Of a DNA stretch of 64,000 nt, positions 27,308-35,730 are shown in pieces. The notes beneath the pieces are model-generated. The model ran no database searches, was not told the origin of the DNA, and saw only the letters and a program-made list of their open reading frames with translations. Position numbers and translations under genes: made by a program. The stretch is from Phycisphaeraceae bacterium. Its GTDB lineage: Bacteria > Planctomycetota > Phycisphaerae > Phycisphaerales > UBA1924. Where the stretch lies: contig CP075368.1 in assembly GCA_019454185.1 (NCBI GenBank), positions 2,769,649 to 2,833,648 of the forward strand, read 5' to 3'. Every line of letters starts with the position of its first letter. Position 1 is the first letter of the stretch.

Positions 27308-28207
27308 ATGGTCGGCGTCGTGTTATGTATGTGTATGGCTTTGCAGGTCTTGGCTCAACCCGAACCCAGGGAACGCGGCAAGCGCAACGCCCCGACCCAG
27401 GAGAAGGCCCCAGCCAATCCTGCGCCCAAGCAGGCCCCCAAGCCCGGCTCGCTCGCCGAAGAAGGACGCTCGCTCTTTCCTGAAGCCGCAAAGACCACCC
27501 GAACCGGCAGCGGCGATTCATACTGGCGCATCGTCATCGTCTCCGTCAGCGGACCCGAAGCGAAGCAGACCGCCGAGATGGCCCTCTGGAAAGTCCAGAA
27601 CGTCGGCATGCTCCCCGATGCCTATCTCATGCAGATCGAGGAGAACGCCTGGCGTGTCTGCTACGGCCGCTACGCCGGAGCCACCGACGCACTGGCTCAA
27701 GCCGACCTCCGACGAATCCGCGCCATGAAAGTCGGAGCCGAAACCCCCTACCAGAACGCCACGCTCGCGCCCCCGGACAACGACGAACTCCCCATCACCT
27801 CACCCTTCGATCTTCGCTCCGTCCGCCAGTCCCTCCCCGAAGACCAGGCCCGGTACACCCTCGCCATCGCCTTCTACACAAGGGCCGATCTCGGCACACC
27901 CAGCAAAGAAGAACTCGCAGAGTGCCGCAAGCTCGCCGAAGAAGCCGCCGCCAAGCTCCGGCGCGACGGCGATCAGGCCTTCTTCTACCACGGTCCCAAC
28001 GGCTCGCAGGTCACCATCGGCATCTTCGGCCCGAACGACCACGACCCCGTCAAGATGCCCGGCCTCGAGAGCCCCGCGCTCAAAGCCGCACGCGCCAAGC
28101 ACCCGCACTACCTGCTCAACGGCATGGGCCAGCGACGCACCGTCAACACCACGAGCGGCAAACAGAAGATCATGATCCCAAGCGCGCTCGTCGAGATCCC
28201 CAGATAA
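27308..28207 (+). CDS. Exported SPOR-like domain protein
   Basis: A 299-residue exported protein (signal peptide MVGVVLCMCMALQVLAQ). A Pro/Lys-rich linker is followed by two repeats resembling the SPOR fold: WRIVIVSVSG...VCYGRYAGATDALAQADLRRI near residues 75-140, and a second at 175-245 (YTLAIAFYTR...TIGIFGPNDH). SPOR domains bind denuded peptidoglycan; this assignment is inferred from pattern only. The frame is open further upstream, but ATG 27308 begins the signal peptide. Confidence 0.55.
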   Translation: MVGVVLCMCMALQVLAQPEPRERGKRNAPTQEKAPANPAPKQAPKPGSLAEEGRSLFPEAAKTTRTGSGDSYWRIVIVSVSGPEAKQTAEMALWKVQNVGMLPDAYLMQIEENAWRVCYGRYAGATDALAQADLRRIRAMKVGAETPYQNATLAPPDNDELPITSPFDLRSVRQSLPEDQARYTLAIAFYTRADLGTPSKEELAECRKLAEEAAAKLRRDGDQAFFYHGPNGSQVTIGIFGPNDHDPVKMPGLESPALKAARAKHPHYLLNGMGQRRTVNTTSGKQKIMIPSALVEIPR

Positions 28208-28262
28208 CTTCCACGCGCCGACCTCTCTCACATCCCAACCTCATCCACCGGAGACCCGGCAC

Positions 28263-28943
28263 ATGGACGTCCGCATCATCAGCATCGGTGCGCTCAGCGC
28301 TCACCCGCTCTGGAACGAGCGCGAGCCCGTCCGCACCGGGCACGCCACCACAACACTCATCCGCACCCAGGGGCACACCATCCTCGTCGATCCCGGCCTC
28401 CCCGAGCAGGCCCTCATCGCGCGCCTGCGCGAGCGCTCGGGGCTCAAGCCCTCCGACATCACCCACGTCTTCCTCACCTCGTTCCACCCCGAGTGCCGCC
28501 GCGCACTCCCAGCATTCACCAGCGCCAAGTGGTGGATAGGTGAGATCGAGCGCGAGACCGTCGGCGTCCCCCTCGCCAAGGCCCTCGCCGAGATGCACGG
28601 ACGTGAAGACCCCGAACGCATCGAAGACCTCCGCCTCGAAGTCGCGATGCTCCGACGCTGCGAGGTCGCGCCCGACCGGCTCGCGCCCGGTGTCGATCTC
28701 TACCCCATGCCCGGCGTCTCCCCAGGACTCTGCGGGCTCCTCCTCTCCTCCGCCAGCACAACCACCATCCTCTGCGGCGATTCCATCCCCACCATCGAGC
28801 ACCTCGAGCAGGGCAAGATCCTCCCCTGGGCAGAGAACATCGATCAGGCCGGCGAGACCTTCCGCGAAGCCGTCGAGACCGCCGACACCCTCATCCTCGG
28901 ACGCGACAACATCGTCACAAATCCGACCAAGCGCCCTTTCTGA
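28263..28943 (+). CDS. Metallo-beta-lactamase-fold protein lacking the metal ligands
   Basis: A 226-residue protein whose layout follows the MBL fold: TTTLIRTQGHTILVDPGLPE, then the strand before the usual HxHxDH, then a segment before the usual GHTPG, then LCGDSIPT, ending GRDNIV. However, HxHxDH reads SFHPEC, the GHTPG position reads GVSPG, and the GHDN position reads GRDN. Most metal-binding residues are therefore gone. I infer a non-hydrolytic paralogue, or one with altered metal use. Confidence 0.68.
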   Translation: MDVRIISIGALSAHPLWNEREPVRTGHATTTLIRTQGHTILVDPGLPEQALIARLRERSGLKPSDITHVFLTSFHPECRRALPAFTSAKWWIGEIERETVGVPLAKALAEMHGREDPERIEDLRLEVAMLRRCEVAPDRLAPGVDLYPMPGVSPGLCGLLLSSASTTTILCGDSIPTIEHLEQGKILPWAENIDQAGETFREAVETADTLILGRDNIVTNPTKRPF

Positions 28944-28951
28944 AATCGCAT

Positions 28952-30118
28952 CTATCTCTTCGCCCCGACCTCAACCGACTCCACACCCCCATCCGAGACC
29001 CGCTCCCACTCGATCAGAGCCCACGAGCCCCCGAATCGCTCCAGCAGCGATCGAACCCGCTCACCCTCGCCCCGCTCCAGCCACTCCGGGCCGACAATCG
29101 CAAGCGCCGTACCGAGCGCATCGGCCCACTCCCCCCTCTCGCTCACAACCGTCACGCCTCGTCGATAACCGAACCGCTGGTCCTCAACACTCACACCCTC
29201 GGCCCTCCGTGACAGCCGCCCATCGATGATGTGCGCGTACCGCACGCCCCCGATCTCGAAGAACTGCACCGAATCCCCGGAAGTCGACACCGCCGCGTCA
29301 CGCAGCACCAGCGAACGCGCCGCGCGCCCCTCAATCCCCGTCTCGACATCGATCCGCCACCCCGCCGCCGGTCGACCCTCCGCATCCAGCGGCGCATCAC
29401 CGACCACAACATCGCCCGCGAGCGCAACCAAACACCTCGGGAACCCGCTCTTCTTCAAGTGCTCCACCGCGCGCTGCGCTGCGAACCCCTTGCCGATCCC
29501 CCCGAAATCCAATCCCATCCCATCCGCCCTCATCCTCACCCGCCGCGCCCCCGCGAGCGATCCGCGATCGAGCTCGACGCGCGCAAACCCCACCCTGCCC
29601 CACGCCTCACGCACCCGCTCCACACTCGGCGCATCGCCCGTTCTTCTCGCCTCACGCCACAGCCGCACAACCGGCCCGATCGTCACGTCGAACGCCCCAT
29701 CGGTCGCGTGCGACACCTCCTCAGACACGCTCAGCACATCGAACAGTTCATCACTCACCGACGACATCACCCCCGCGCCCGCGCGCGCAAGAACCGATGC
29801 CTCCGAATCGGGTCGATAATCGCTCATCGCCTGTTCAAGGGCCGCGATGCGATCAAACGCCGACGCCGCGCCACGCCGCGCCGACGCCGCATCCACCGCG
29901 TACAGCACGATCCGCGACTGGACCCCCATCTGCACCCTCATAAACTCGTGTCGCTCAAGCCGCTCCTCACGCACGGCCCCCACATCGCGCCCCCGCGCGC
30001 CACCACACCCCAGCCCCAGCCCCATCGCAACGCCCAACAACACGCCCAACAACACGCCCAGCCGGCGAGGGAACCAAAGCCCCAGGAGCCGCGTCGAACT
30101 CACAGGACCAGACACCAT
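28952..30118 (-). CDS. apbE: FAD:protein FMN transferase (ApbE family), lipoprotein
   Basis: A 388-residue ApbE-family flavin transferase that attaches FMN to Thr of target proteins such as RnfG/NqrC. It starts with a Gly/Leu-rich signal ending in LGLGCGG (lipobox Cys). Conserved stretches follow: ALEQAMSDYRPDSE, DGAFDVTIGPVVRLW, MGLDFGGIGKGFAAQ and DAAVSTSGDSVQFF, with HIIDGR. The signal contains a 12-base tandem repeat encoding LLGV. Its ATG (30116-30118) overlaps the ATG of the divergent SUMF1-type gene. Confidence 0.9.
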   Translation of the reverse strand: MVSGPVSSTRLLGLWFPRRLGVLLGVLLGVAMGLGLGCGGARGRDVGAVREERLERHEFMRVQMGVQSRIVLYAVDAASARRGAASAFDRIAALEQAMSDYRPDSEASVLARAGAGVMSSVSDELFDVLSVSEEVSHATDGAFDVTIGPVVRLWREARRTGDAPSVERVREAWGRVGFARVELDRGSLAGARRVRMRADGMGLDFGGIGKGFAAQRAVEHLKKSGFPRCLVALAGDVVVGDAPLDAEGRPAAGWRIDVETGIEGRAARSLVLRDAAVSTSGDSVQFFEIGGVRYAHIIDGRLSRRAEGVSVEDQRFGYRRGVTVVSERGEWADALGTALAIVGPEWLERGEGERVRSLLERFGGSWALIEWERVSDGGVESVEVGAKR

Positions 30119-30938
30119 GGACACCACCAGACGCTCTCAGACCTCTCGAACATCCGCACGCCTGCTCTCGCTCCTCGGGCTCGCGCTTCCACTCTCACTC
30201 GCCCAGCATACTCACGCCTCCCAGCCCGCGCCCGCCGCGCCCGCCTCGACCAAACTCGCCCCCATCGAGCAAGAGATCCCAGGCGCCGCGCTCAGCATCA
30301 CACTCATCCCCATCCCCGGCGATGAAACCAAAGGCATCAAGCCCTTCTACATCAGCGCCACCGAACTCACCTGGCCCGCGTTCGATCCCTTCGTCTACCG
30401 ACTCGACGAACCCAACGACACCAGCGGCTCCGACGCCACCACACGCCCGAGCAAGCCATACCTCCCACCCGACCGCGGCTTCGGCCACGACGGATACGCC
30501 GCCATCAGCATGTCGTTCCACAGCGCACAGATGTACTGCAAGTGGCTCAGCGCAAAGTCGGGAAAGACCTATCGCCTGCCGACGGAGGCGGAGTGGGAGC
30601 TCGCGTGCGGCTCAGAGCCCGCATCCGCAACACTGACAGAAGCGGCGTGGTTCGCCGACAACGCCGACGGCAAGCCCCACCCCGTCGCGAGCAAGGCAGC
30701 CAATGCGTTCGGGCTTCATGACATGCTCGGCAACGTCCAGGAATGGTGCTTGGGCGCCGACGGCAAGCCCGTGACCAAGGGCGGCAGCTACCGCGACCCC
30801 GCCGAACTGCTCACCCCAACCCACCGCGCCCCCCAGACATCCGCCTGGAACTCCAGCGACCCGCAGATCCCCAAGAGCAAGTGGTGGCTCTCCGACGGCC
30901 CCTTCGTCGGCTTCCGAATCGTCCGCGAAGCAGACTGA
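30117..30938 (+). CDS. Exported SUMF1/FGE-sulfatase-fold protein
   Basis: A 273-residue protein with signal peptide (LLSLLGLALPLSLAQHTHA). The SUMF1 core is clear: SFHSAQMYCKWLSAKSG, YRLPTEAEWELAC, GLHDMLGNVQEWC, VTKGGSYRD, and the terminal FVGFRIVRE. The two reactive cysteines that make formylglycine in true FGE are absent, so it is more likely a binding or structural member. Its ATG at 30117 overlaps the start of apbE on the other strand by two bases. Confidence 0.78.
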   Translation: MDTTRRSQTSRTSARLLSLLGLALPLSLAQHTHASQPAPAAPASTKLAPIEQEIPGAALSITLIPIPGDETKGIKPFYISATELTWPAFDPFVYRLDEPNDTSGSDATTRPSKPYLPPDRGFGHDGYAAISMSFHSAQMYCKWLSAKSGKTYRLPTEAEWELACGSEPASATLTEAAWFADNADGKPHPVASKAANAFGLHDMLGNVQEWCLGADGKPVTKGGSYRDPAELLTPTHRAPQTSAWNSSDPQIPKSKWWLSDGPFVGFRIVREAD

Positions 30939-31014
30939 CGCCGACCCGCACCGATTCTGCACCGGATCCGCTCGCACGCCCGATCCTCACACGGGCTCGG
31001 ACGTAGTCTCATCC

Positions 31015-31698
31015 ATGAAGATCACCGCGATCATCTCAGGGCTCAAGCTCGCAGCGTTTGGCGGCGTCTGCGCCGTCGCCGCGCTGCTCGGCTACCGCTA
31101 CGTCCGCGCCGATGTCGCCTCCCGAATCTACGAGCGCCGGCTCGAAGAACTCGCCCTCGACTACCAGCAACTCGTCGATGTCTACAACGAGGCCGTCCGC
31201 CGCAGCGCGGTCACCGAACTCATCGTCAAGGACAACACACTCTCCGTCCGCGTCCGCACCGTCGAAGGACAGACCCGCCTCATCCCGACCTCCTACGACC
31301 CACGGGGAGAGATCTACGTCGACTTCGTCGTCATCGACGGACGCCTCTGGATCCGACGCATCTTCGACGCCAAGACCGCCCCCGGCGAAGGGCTCGTCAT
31401 CGATCCCGCCATCGCCTCCATCGCGTGGAACGCCGACGGCTCGCTCAAGTCCGGCGACGAGGGCGCACGCGCCTCCGTCGGCAAGGCCGTCTACAGAGCG
31501 CTCTCCGAGGGGACCTGGGTCGTCTCCGTCTCCGGCGATGGCTCCCTCGGCCTCTCTCGCCTCGACCCCGGCAGCGAACCCCGCCTCGTCGCAAGGCCGC
31601 AGATCAAAAACTACGAGCAACTCCGCGCCGAAGCCACCGAACGCGCCTCACGCCTCTCCGCCACCGACGTCTGGCGCGAGTTCACACGCGCAGACTGA
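31015..31698 (+). CDS. Hypothetical membrane-anchored protein
   Basis: A 227-residue protein with one N-terminal TM helix (AAFGGVCAVAALLGY), a helical stretch of about 30 residues (RIYERRLEELALDYQQLVD) and a beta-rich extracytoplasmic domain (residues 65-215). I do not recognise the family. Codon use is native. It follows the SUMF1-type gene by 76 bases and is separated from glyQS by a long gap. Confidence 0.6.
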   Translation: MKITAIISGLKLAAFGGVCAVAALLGYRYVRADVASRIYERRLEELALDYQQLVDVYNEAVRRSAVTELIVKDNTLSVRVRTVEGQTRLIPTSYDPRGEIYVDFVVIDGRLWIRRIFDAKTAPGEGLVIDPAIASIAWNADGSLKSGDEGARASVGKAVYRALSEGTWVVSVSGDGSLGLSRLDPGSEPRLVARPQIKNYEQLRAEATERASRLSATDVWREFTRAD

Positions 31699-32078
31699 TT
31701 CCACAACCCCACAACATGAAACAACGCGCGCGCCAGCGAAGGCACACGCGTCGTCTCTCATTTCAATCCGAAGAAACACCCGTCACACGCGGCTCCGCCA
31801 ACGCGAACGCCGCCATACCAAATCCGAGACCCAATCCAAGACCAAGACAATGCACGACAAACCCGCTTCAGGCAACCCCAATCCTCGCGCCGATCCACAT
31901 TTCCCGACACGCTCCCCTCGTCTCCCATACGAGTACCTATTGTCATCCAAACACGCTTCTCCACAGTCGCGCGTCAAACACGCCGACCCCGTCCATTCCA
32001 TATACCGCGCGTGACCAGCCCACGCCGCCGTCCGATGATTGCTCCCCGTCCGCTCCCTACTCCCGGAGATCCCGACCC
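31699..32078. other. Gap upstream of glycyl-tRNA synthetase
   Basis: 380 bases that carry no gene I can support. The stretch is less GC-biased than its neighbours and holds no recognisable T-box or terminator. A GGAGAT at 32065-32070 serves as ribosome binding site for glyQS. Confidence 0.4.
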
Positions 32079-33797
32079 ATGTCCGACACCCCCTCCACAT
32101 CCCCAGTGAAGTCCATGGACGCCATCATGGCCCTCTGCAAGCGCAGGGGATTCATCTACCAGGCCTCCGAGATCTACGGCGGCATCAACGGCTTCTGGGA
32201 TTACGGCCCCCTCGGCGCCCAGATGAAGAAGAACCTCCGAGACGCCTGGTGGCAGGACATGATCATGCGCCCCTGCTGGGGCAAGGACGGCCCCAACGGC
32301 AAACCCGTCCGCTGCGTCCCCGTCGAGACACGCATCATCCAGCACCCCAAGGTCTGGGAAGCCAGCGGCCACGTCGGCGGCTTCAACGACCCGATGGTGG
32401 ATGACAAAGAGACGAAGCAGAGATTCCGGGCGGATCATCTGCAGGGAGTGTTCCGTGACGGGAGATTTGGACCTGAATCTGAGCCGAAGAAACTCGCGGC
32501 ACAACTCATGCGGCAGTACGACGGGGCATCAACAGTCTTTCCGCCGTACAAGACGATTATTGCGAACAGCGCTGATGAGGCCCTCCAGTCGATCTTGACG
32601 GATCGAAAGACACAGAAATCCCTTGGACTCAACGTGCTGGATGGCAAGATGGGGTCCTTCAACACAGCGCTCTTGATTGTTCAAGAGGGTGATATGGTGT
32701 TGACCGTCGGTGTCCGTGCTGTATCCATGAACGAGTTGACGTTTCAGAACGAAGAAATTCCATCGCCATACAGCCAGAAAAAGGGCTCGTTGACCAAGCC
32801 GCGTCAGTTCAACCTGATGTTCTTCACCTACACCGGTGCTACTGCGACCGAAGACGATAAGGTCTACCTCCGTCCCGAGACCGCGCAGGGCGTCTTTGTG
32901 CAGTTCAAGAACGTGGTGGACACCACGCGCGTCAAGATCCCCTTCGGCATCGGCAACACGGGAACGTCGTTTCGCAACGAGATCACGCCCCGCAACTTCA
33001 CCTTCCGCTCCCGCGAGTTCGAGCAGGCCGAGCTCGAGTTCTTCTGCCACCCCGACGAGTCCGTCGCCTGGTACAAGTTCTGGCGCGACTTCCGCATGCA
33101 GTGGTGGCAGTCCATCGGCCTCACCAGCGAGAACCTCATCCTCCGCGAGCACGAAAAAGACGAGCTCTCGCACTACTCCAGCGGCACATCCGACGTCGAG
33201 TACCGCTTCCCCTTCACCGCACCCGGCTACGGCGAGCTCGAAGGCATCGCGCACCGCGGCTGCTACGACCTCACCCAGCACCAGCAGCACTCCGGCGTCA
33301 AGATGGAGTACAACGACACCGAACGCGGCGAGGTGCTGCCCAATGGCGGGCGGCGCGGCGAGCGCTACATCCCCCACTGCATCGAGCCCGCCGCCGGACT
33401 CGACCGGGGCGTCCTCGCCCTCATCTGCGAGGCGTACACCCGCGACGAGAGCCGCCCAAGCCCGGAGTTCATGAAGTTCCACCCCCGCATCGCCCCCATC
33501 AAGGCCGCCATCTTCCCCCTCGTCGCCAAGGACGGCATGCCCGAAGTCGCGGAGAAGCTGCAGACCGATCTCAACGCCCGCTTCTGGAAGCTCGGCGGCA
33601 TCGAGTTGGACGAGAAACAGTCCATCGGCAAGCGCTACGCCCGCATGGACGAAGCCGGCTGCCCGTACTGCTTCACGATCGATGGCGACACCATGAAAGA
33701 CCAGACCGTCACCTGCCGCGACAGAGACACCGGCGCGCAGACACGCATCTCGATCGACAAAGTCGGCGACTTCCTCGCGGAGAAGCTCGGCGTCTGA
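32079..33797 (+). CDS. glyQS: Glycyl-tRNA synthetase (dimeric, single-chain type)
   Basis: A 572-residue class II synthetase charging tRNA-Gly. Motif 1 region: YQASEIYGGINGFWDYGPLG. Motif 2: YLRPETAQGVFVQFKN and FRNEITPRNFTFRSREF. Motif 3 region: PAAGLDRGVLALI. The C-terminal anticodon-binding domain spans about residues 460-572 (RIAPIKAAIFPLV). ATG 32079 follows GGAGAT at proper spacing. Residues about 105-250 are encoded in AT-richer codons than the flanks. They fall in the variable insertion between motifs 1 and 2, where many relatives carry zinc-ribbon cysteines that are missing here. Confidence 0.94.
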   Translation: MSDTPSTSPVKSMDAIMALCKRRGFIYQASEIYGGINGFWDYGPLGAQMKKNLRDAWWQDMIMRPCWGKDGPNGKPVRCVPVETRIIQHPKVWEASGHVGGFNDPMVDDKETKQRFRADHLQGVFRDGRFGPESEPKKLAAQLMRQYDGASTVFPPYKTIIANSADEALQSILTDRKTQKSLGLNVLDGKMGSFNTALLIVQEGDMVLTVGVRAVSMNELTFQNEEIPSPYSQKKGSLTKPRQFNLMFFTYTGATATEDDKVYLRPETAQGVFVQFKNVVDTTRVKIPFGIGNTGTSFRNEITPRNFTFRSREFEQAELEFFCHPDESVAWYKFWRDFRMQWWQSIGLTSENLILREHEKDELSHYSSGTSDVEYRFPFTAPGYGELEGIAHRGCYDLTQHQQHSGVKMEYNDTERGEVLPNGGRRGERYIPHCIEPAAGLDRGVLALICEAYTRDESRPSPEFMKFHPRIAPIKAAIFPLVAKDGMPEVAEKLQTDLNARFWKLGGIELDEKQSIGKRYARMDEAGCPYCFTIDGDTMKDQTVTCRDRDTGAQTRISIDKVGDFLAEKLGV

Positions 33798-33804
33798 GTG
33801 CCGC

Positions 33805-34683
33805 ATGGACGCACGCACCAAAGCAGCCGGCTTCACGCAGGCAAGACGCTGTCTCGCCCGCCTGCTCGCTCTCGGGCTGATCGGCTACGGAGTGTGGTGC
33901 ACCATGCTCTTCTCGATGCAGGATCGAATGCTCTTCCCGCGCGAGTTCGCCGAGGCCACCGGTGCGCCCACCAACGCAGAGCGTCTGGCCATCACGATCG
34001 AGAGTAGCCCGGGCCGCGGCGGCGAGGTCGAGGCGTTCCTCAGTCTGCCGCAGGGCGAGGGCCCGTTCCCGCTCGTAGTCGCCTTTCACGGCAACGCCGA
34101 GTGCGTCGATGGTCTCGATTGGTATCGCGAGCGATACACCGGACGCGCCTGGGCGGTCCTGACGCCGGAATACCGCGGCTATGGCCGAAGCAGCGGCAAG
34201 CCCTCACAGAAAGCAATCGTCGCCGACGCCGTGCAGTTCATCGACCTTCTTCTCAATCGCCCGGAGATCGATGCCTCGCGCATCGTCTATCACGGGCGGT
34301 CGCTCGGTGGAGCCGTCGCGGCACAGGTCGCGCGGGAGAGGCCGCCCCGCGCGATGATCCTCGAATCAACGTTCACCAGCATCGCGTCCATGGCCGCGGG
34401 CTACGGCGTACCCCCTTTCCTCGTGAAGAACCCCTTCCGCACCGATCGCGTGCTGCGTGAGTACACGGGCCCCGTGCTGCTCCTCCACGGCATCGACGAC
34501 ACAATCATTCCGATTGAACACTCGCGCCGTCTCGCGAAGCGTGCGCCGCAAAGAGGCGCGAACGCAACACACGCCCCCGCGACCCGCACGCTCATCGAAA
34601 TGCCCGGCGGCCACAACGACTTCCCAGTGGATGAGGCCGCGTACTGGAAGGCGATCGACGGGTTCCTGGATTCGATGAAGTAA
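33805..34683 (+). CDS. Alpha/beta hydrolase (BEM46/ABHD-like), membrane-anchored
   Basis: A 292-residue serine hydrolase with one N-terminal hydrophobic anchor (LLALGLIGYGVWCTMLFS). The oxyanion region is VVAFHGNAECVDG, the nucleophile elbow GRSLGGAVAA (GxSxG), the acid follows in LLLHGIDDTIIP, and the catalytic His sits in MPGGHNDFP. The pattern fits the BEM46/ABHD17 group; no substrate is implied. It starts 7 bases after the glyQS stop, so the two are probably cotranscribed. Confidence 0.82.
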   Translation: MDARTKAAGFTQARRCLARLLALGLIGYGVWCTMLFSMQDRMLFPREFAEATGAPTNAERLAITIESSPGRGGEVEAFLSLPQGEGPFPLVVAFHGNAECVDGLDWYRERYTGRAWAVLTPEYRGYGRSSGKPSQKAIVADAVQFIDLLLNRPEIDASRIVYHGRSLGGAVAAQVARERPPRAMILESTFTSIASMAAGYGVPPFLVKNPFRTDRVLREYTGPVLLLHGIDDTIIPIEHSRRLAKRAPQRGANATHAPATRTLIEMPGGHNDFPVDEAAYWKAIDGFLDSMK

Positions 34684-34883
34684 CCCCCCGCACACACCAG
34701 TTCATCCGGAGGCCCAACGGGCCGACCCAGCCGGAGCCCCGGGCAAGCGAGGCCGCGCAGCGACGAGCGTCGCCCCGGCTCTCTCTTCGCCCCGTCTCGC
34801 CCATGCCAACGACTGCCTCGGGGGATCAGCCAGTGCTCTATCTCGTTCGTGTTCTCCGACCTTGACGCCCTGCGCCTCGATTC

Positions 34884-35546
34884 TCACCCCCCCACCCCAC
34901 TGATGAACAGCGGCTCGATCCCCACCACACGCCACACACCATCATCCTCCAGCCGCCAGTCGATCTTCCACCACGAGAAACTCATCCCCCCCGCCTCCAC
35001 ACGCACCTGCACCTGCGTCCGCCCCACATTCGGCCCGTCGCGTGTCGCCTGAACCTTCAACACCGCCCACTTCTCCACGCCGTACCGCCGTCCCACCACA
35101 TCCTCCACACCCGCGATGATCTGCTCGCGGCCCACCGACTCCATCCCCGCCACGCTCCTGAACTTCCCCGTGACCAGCCGCGCATCCGGCGCAAGCAGCT
35201 CCCGCAGCGCCCCCGCATCAACCTCCACCGCCGCACGCACAAGCTCCCGCGTCCCCGAGCTCATCCGCTCCCGAGGCGTCGTCACAATGACGCTCACCAC
35301 GAACACACCCGCCGCCAGCGCCAGCCCCACCCCCGCCCCCACAAACGCCGCCCCCCCGCGCGATCGCAGCACAAAGAACGCCGCCAGCGAGAGCACCACC
35401 AGCGCAAAGACCACCGCCAGCGGCGACTCAAAAAGCGCAACCTCAAGCGCGGGCGCATCGGGCAACGGCGCAACCCGCCCCCCGATCGAAGCCGGCAACC
35501 CCGTCGCCACCATCGCCGCGTGCGCTGCCGCTATCACATGATCCAT
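34884..35546 (-). CDS. Two-helix membrane protein with SnoaL/NTF2-like domain
   Basis: A 220-residue protein. Two adjacent TM helices (LAVVFALVVLSLAAFFVL and VGAGVGLALAAGVFVVSVIV) are followed by a domain of about 115 residues (ELVRAAVEVDAGALRELLAPDARL... WWKIDWRLEDDGVWRVVGIEP). The pattern of a helix then a curved sheet suggests the NTF2/SnoaL fold, often a small-molecule pocket. No catalytic residues can be named. Confidence 0.5.
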   Translation of the reverse strand: MDHVIAAAHAAMVATGLPASIGGRVAPLPDAPALEVALFESPLAVVFALVVLSLAAFFVLRSRGGAAFVGAGVGLALAAGVFVVSVIVTTPRERMSSGTRELVRAAVEVDAGALRELLAPDARLVTGKFRSVAGMESVGREQIIAGVEDVVGRRYGVEKWAVLKVQATRDGPNVGRTQVQVRVEAGGMSFSWWKIDWRLEDDGVWRVVGIEPLFISGVGG

Positions 35547-35730
35547 CACACACGCTCCTCGCCCCGCACACCCACCCTTCGATGCCCGACACCACCCGGT
35601 TCGACACCCGATCTTTGCAGCCCCCGCCCCCGCCCGGCCGATCTGAACCGGCTCAGACCTATCGAAACCCGCACGAACGCGCCCACGCGAACGGCATGCA
35701 CGCTCGGGCACTCAGGATGGAAGAGGCGAG

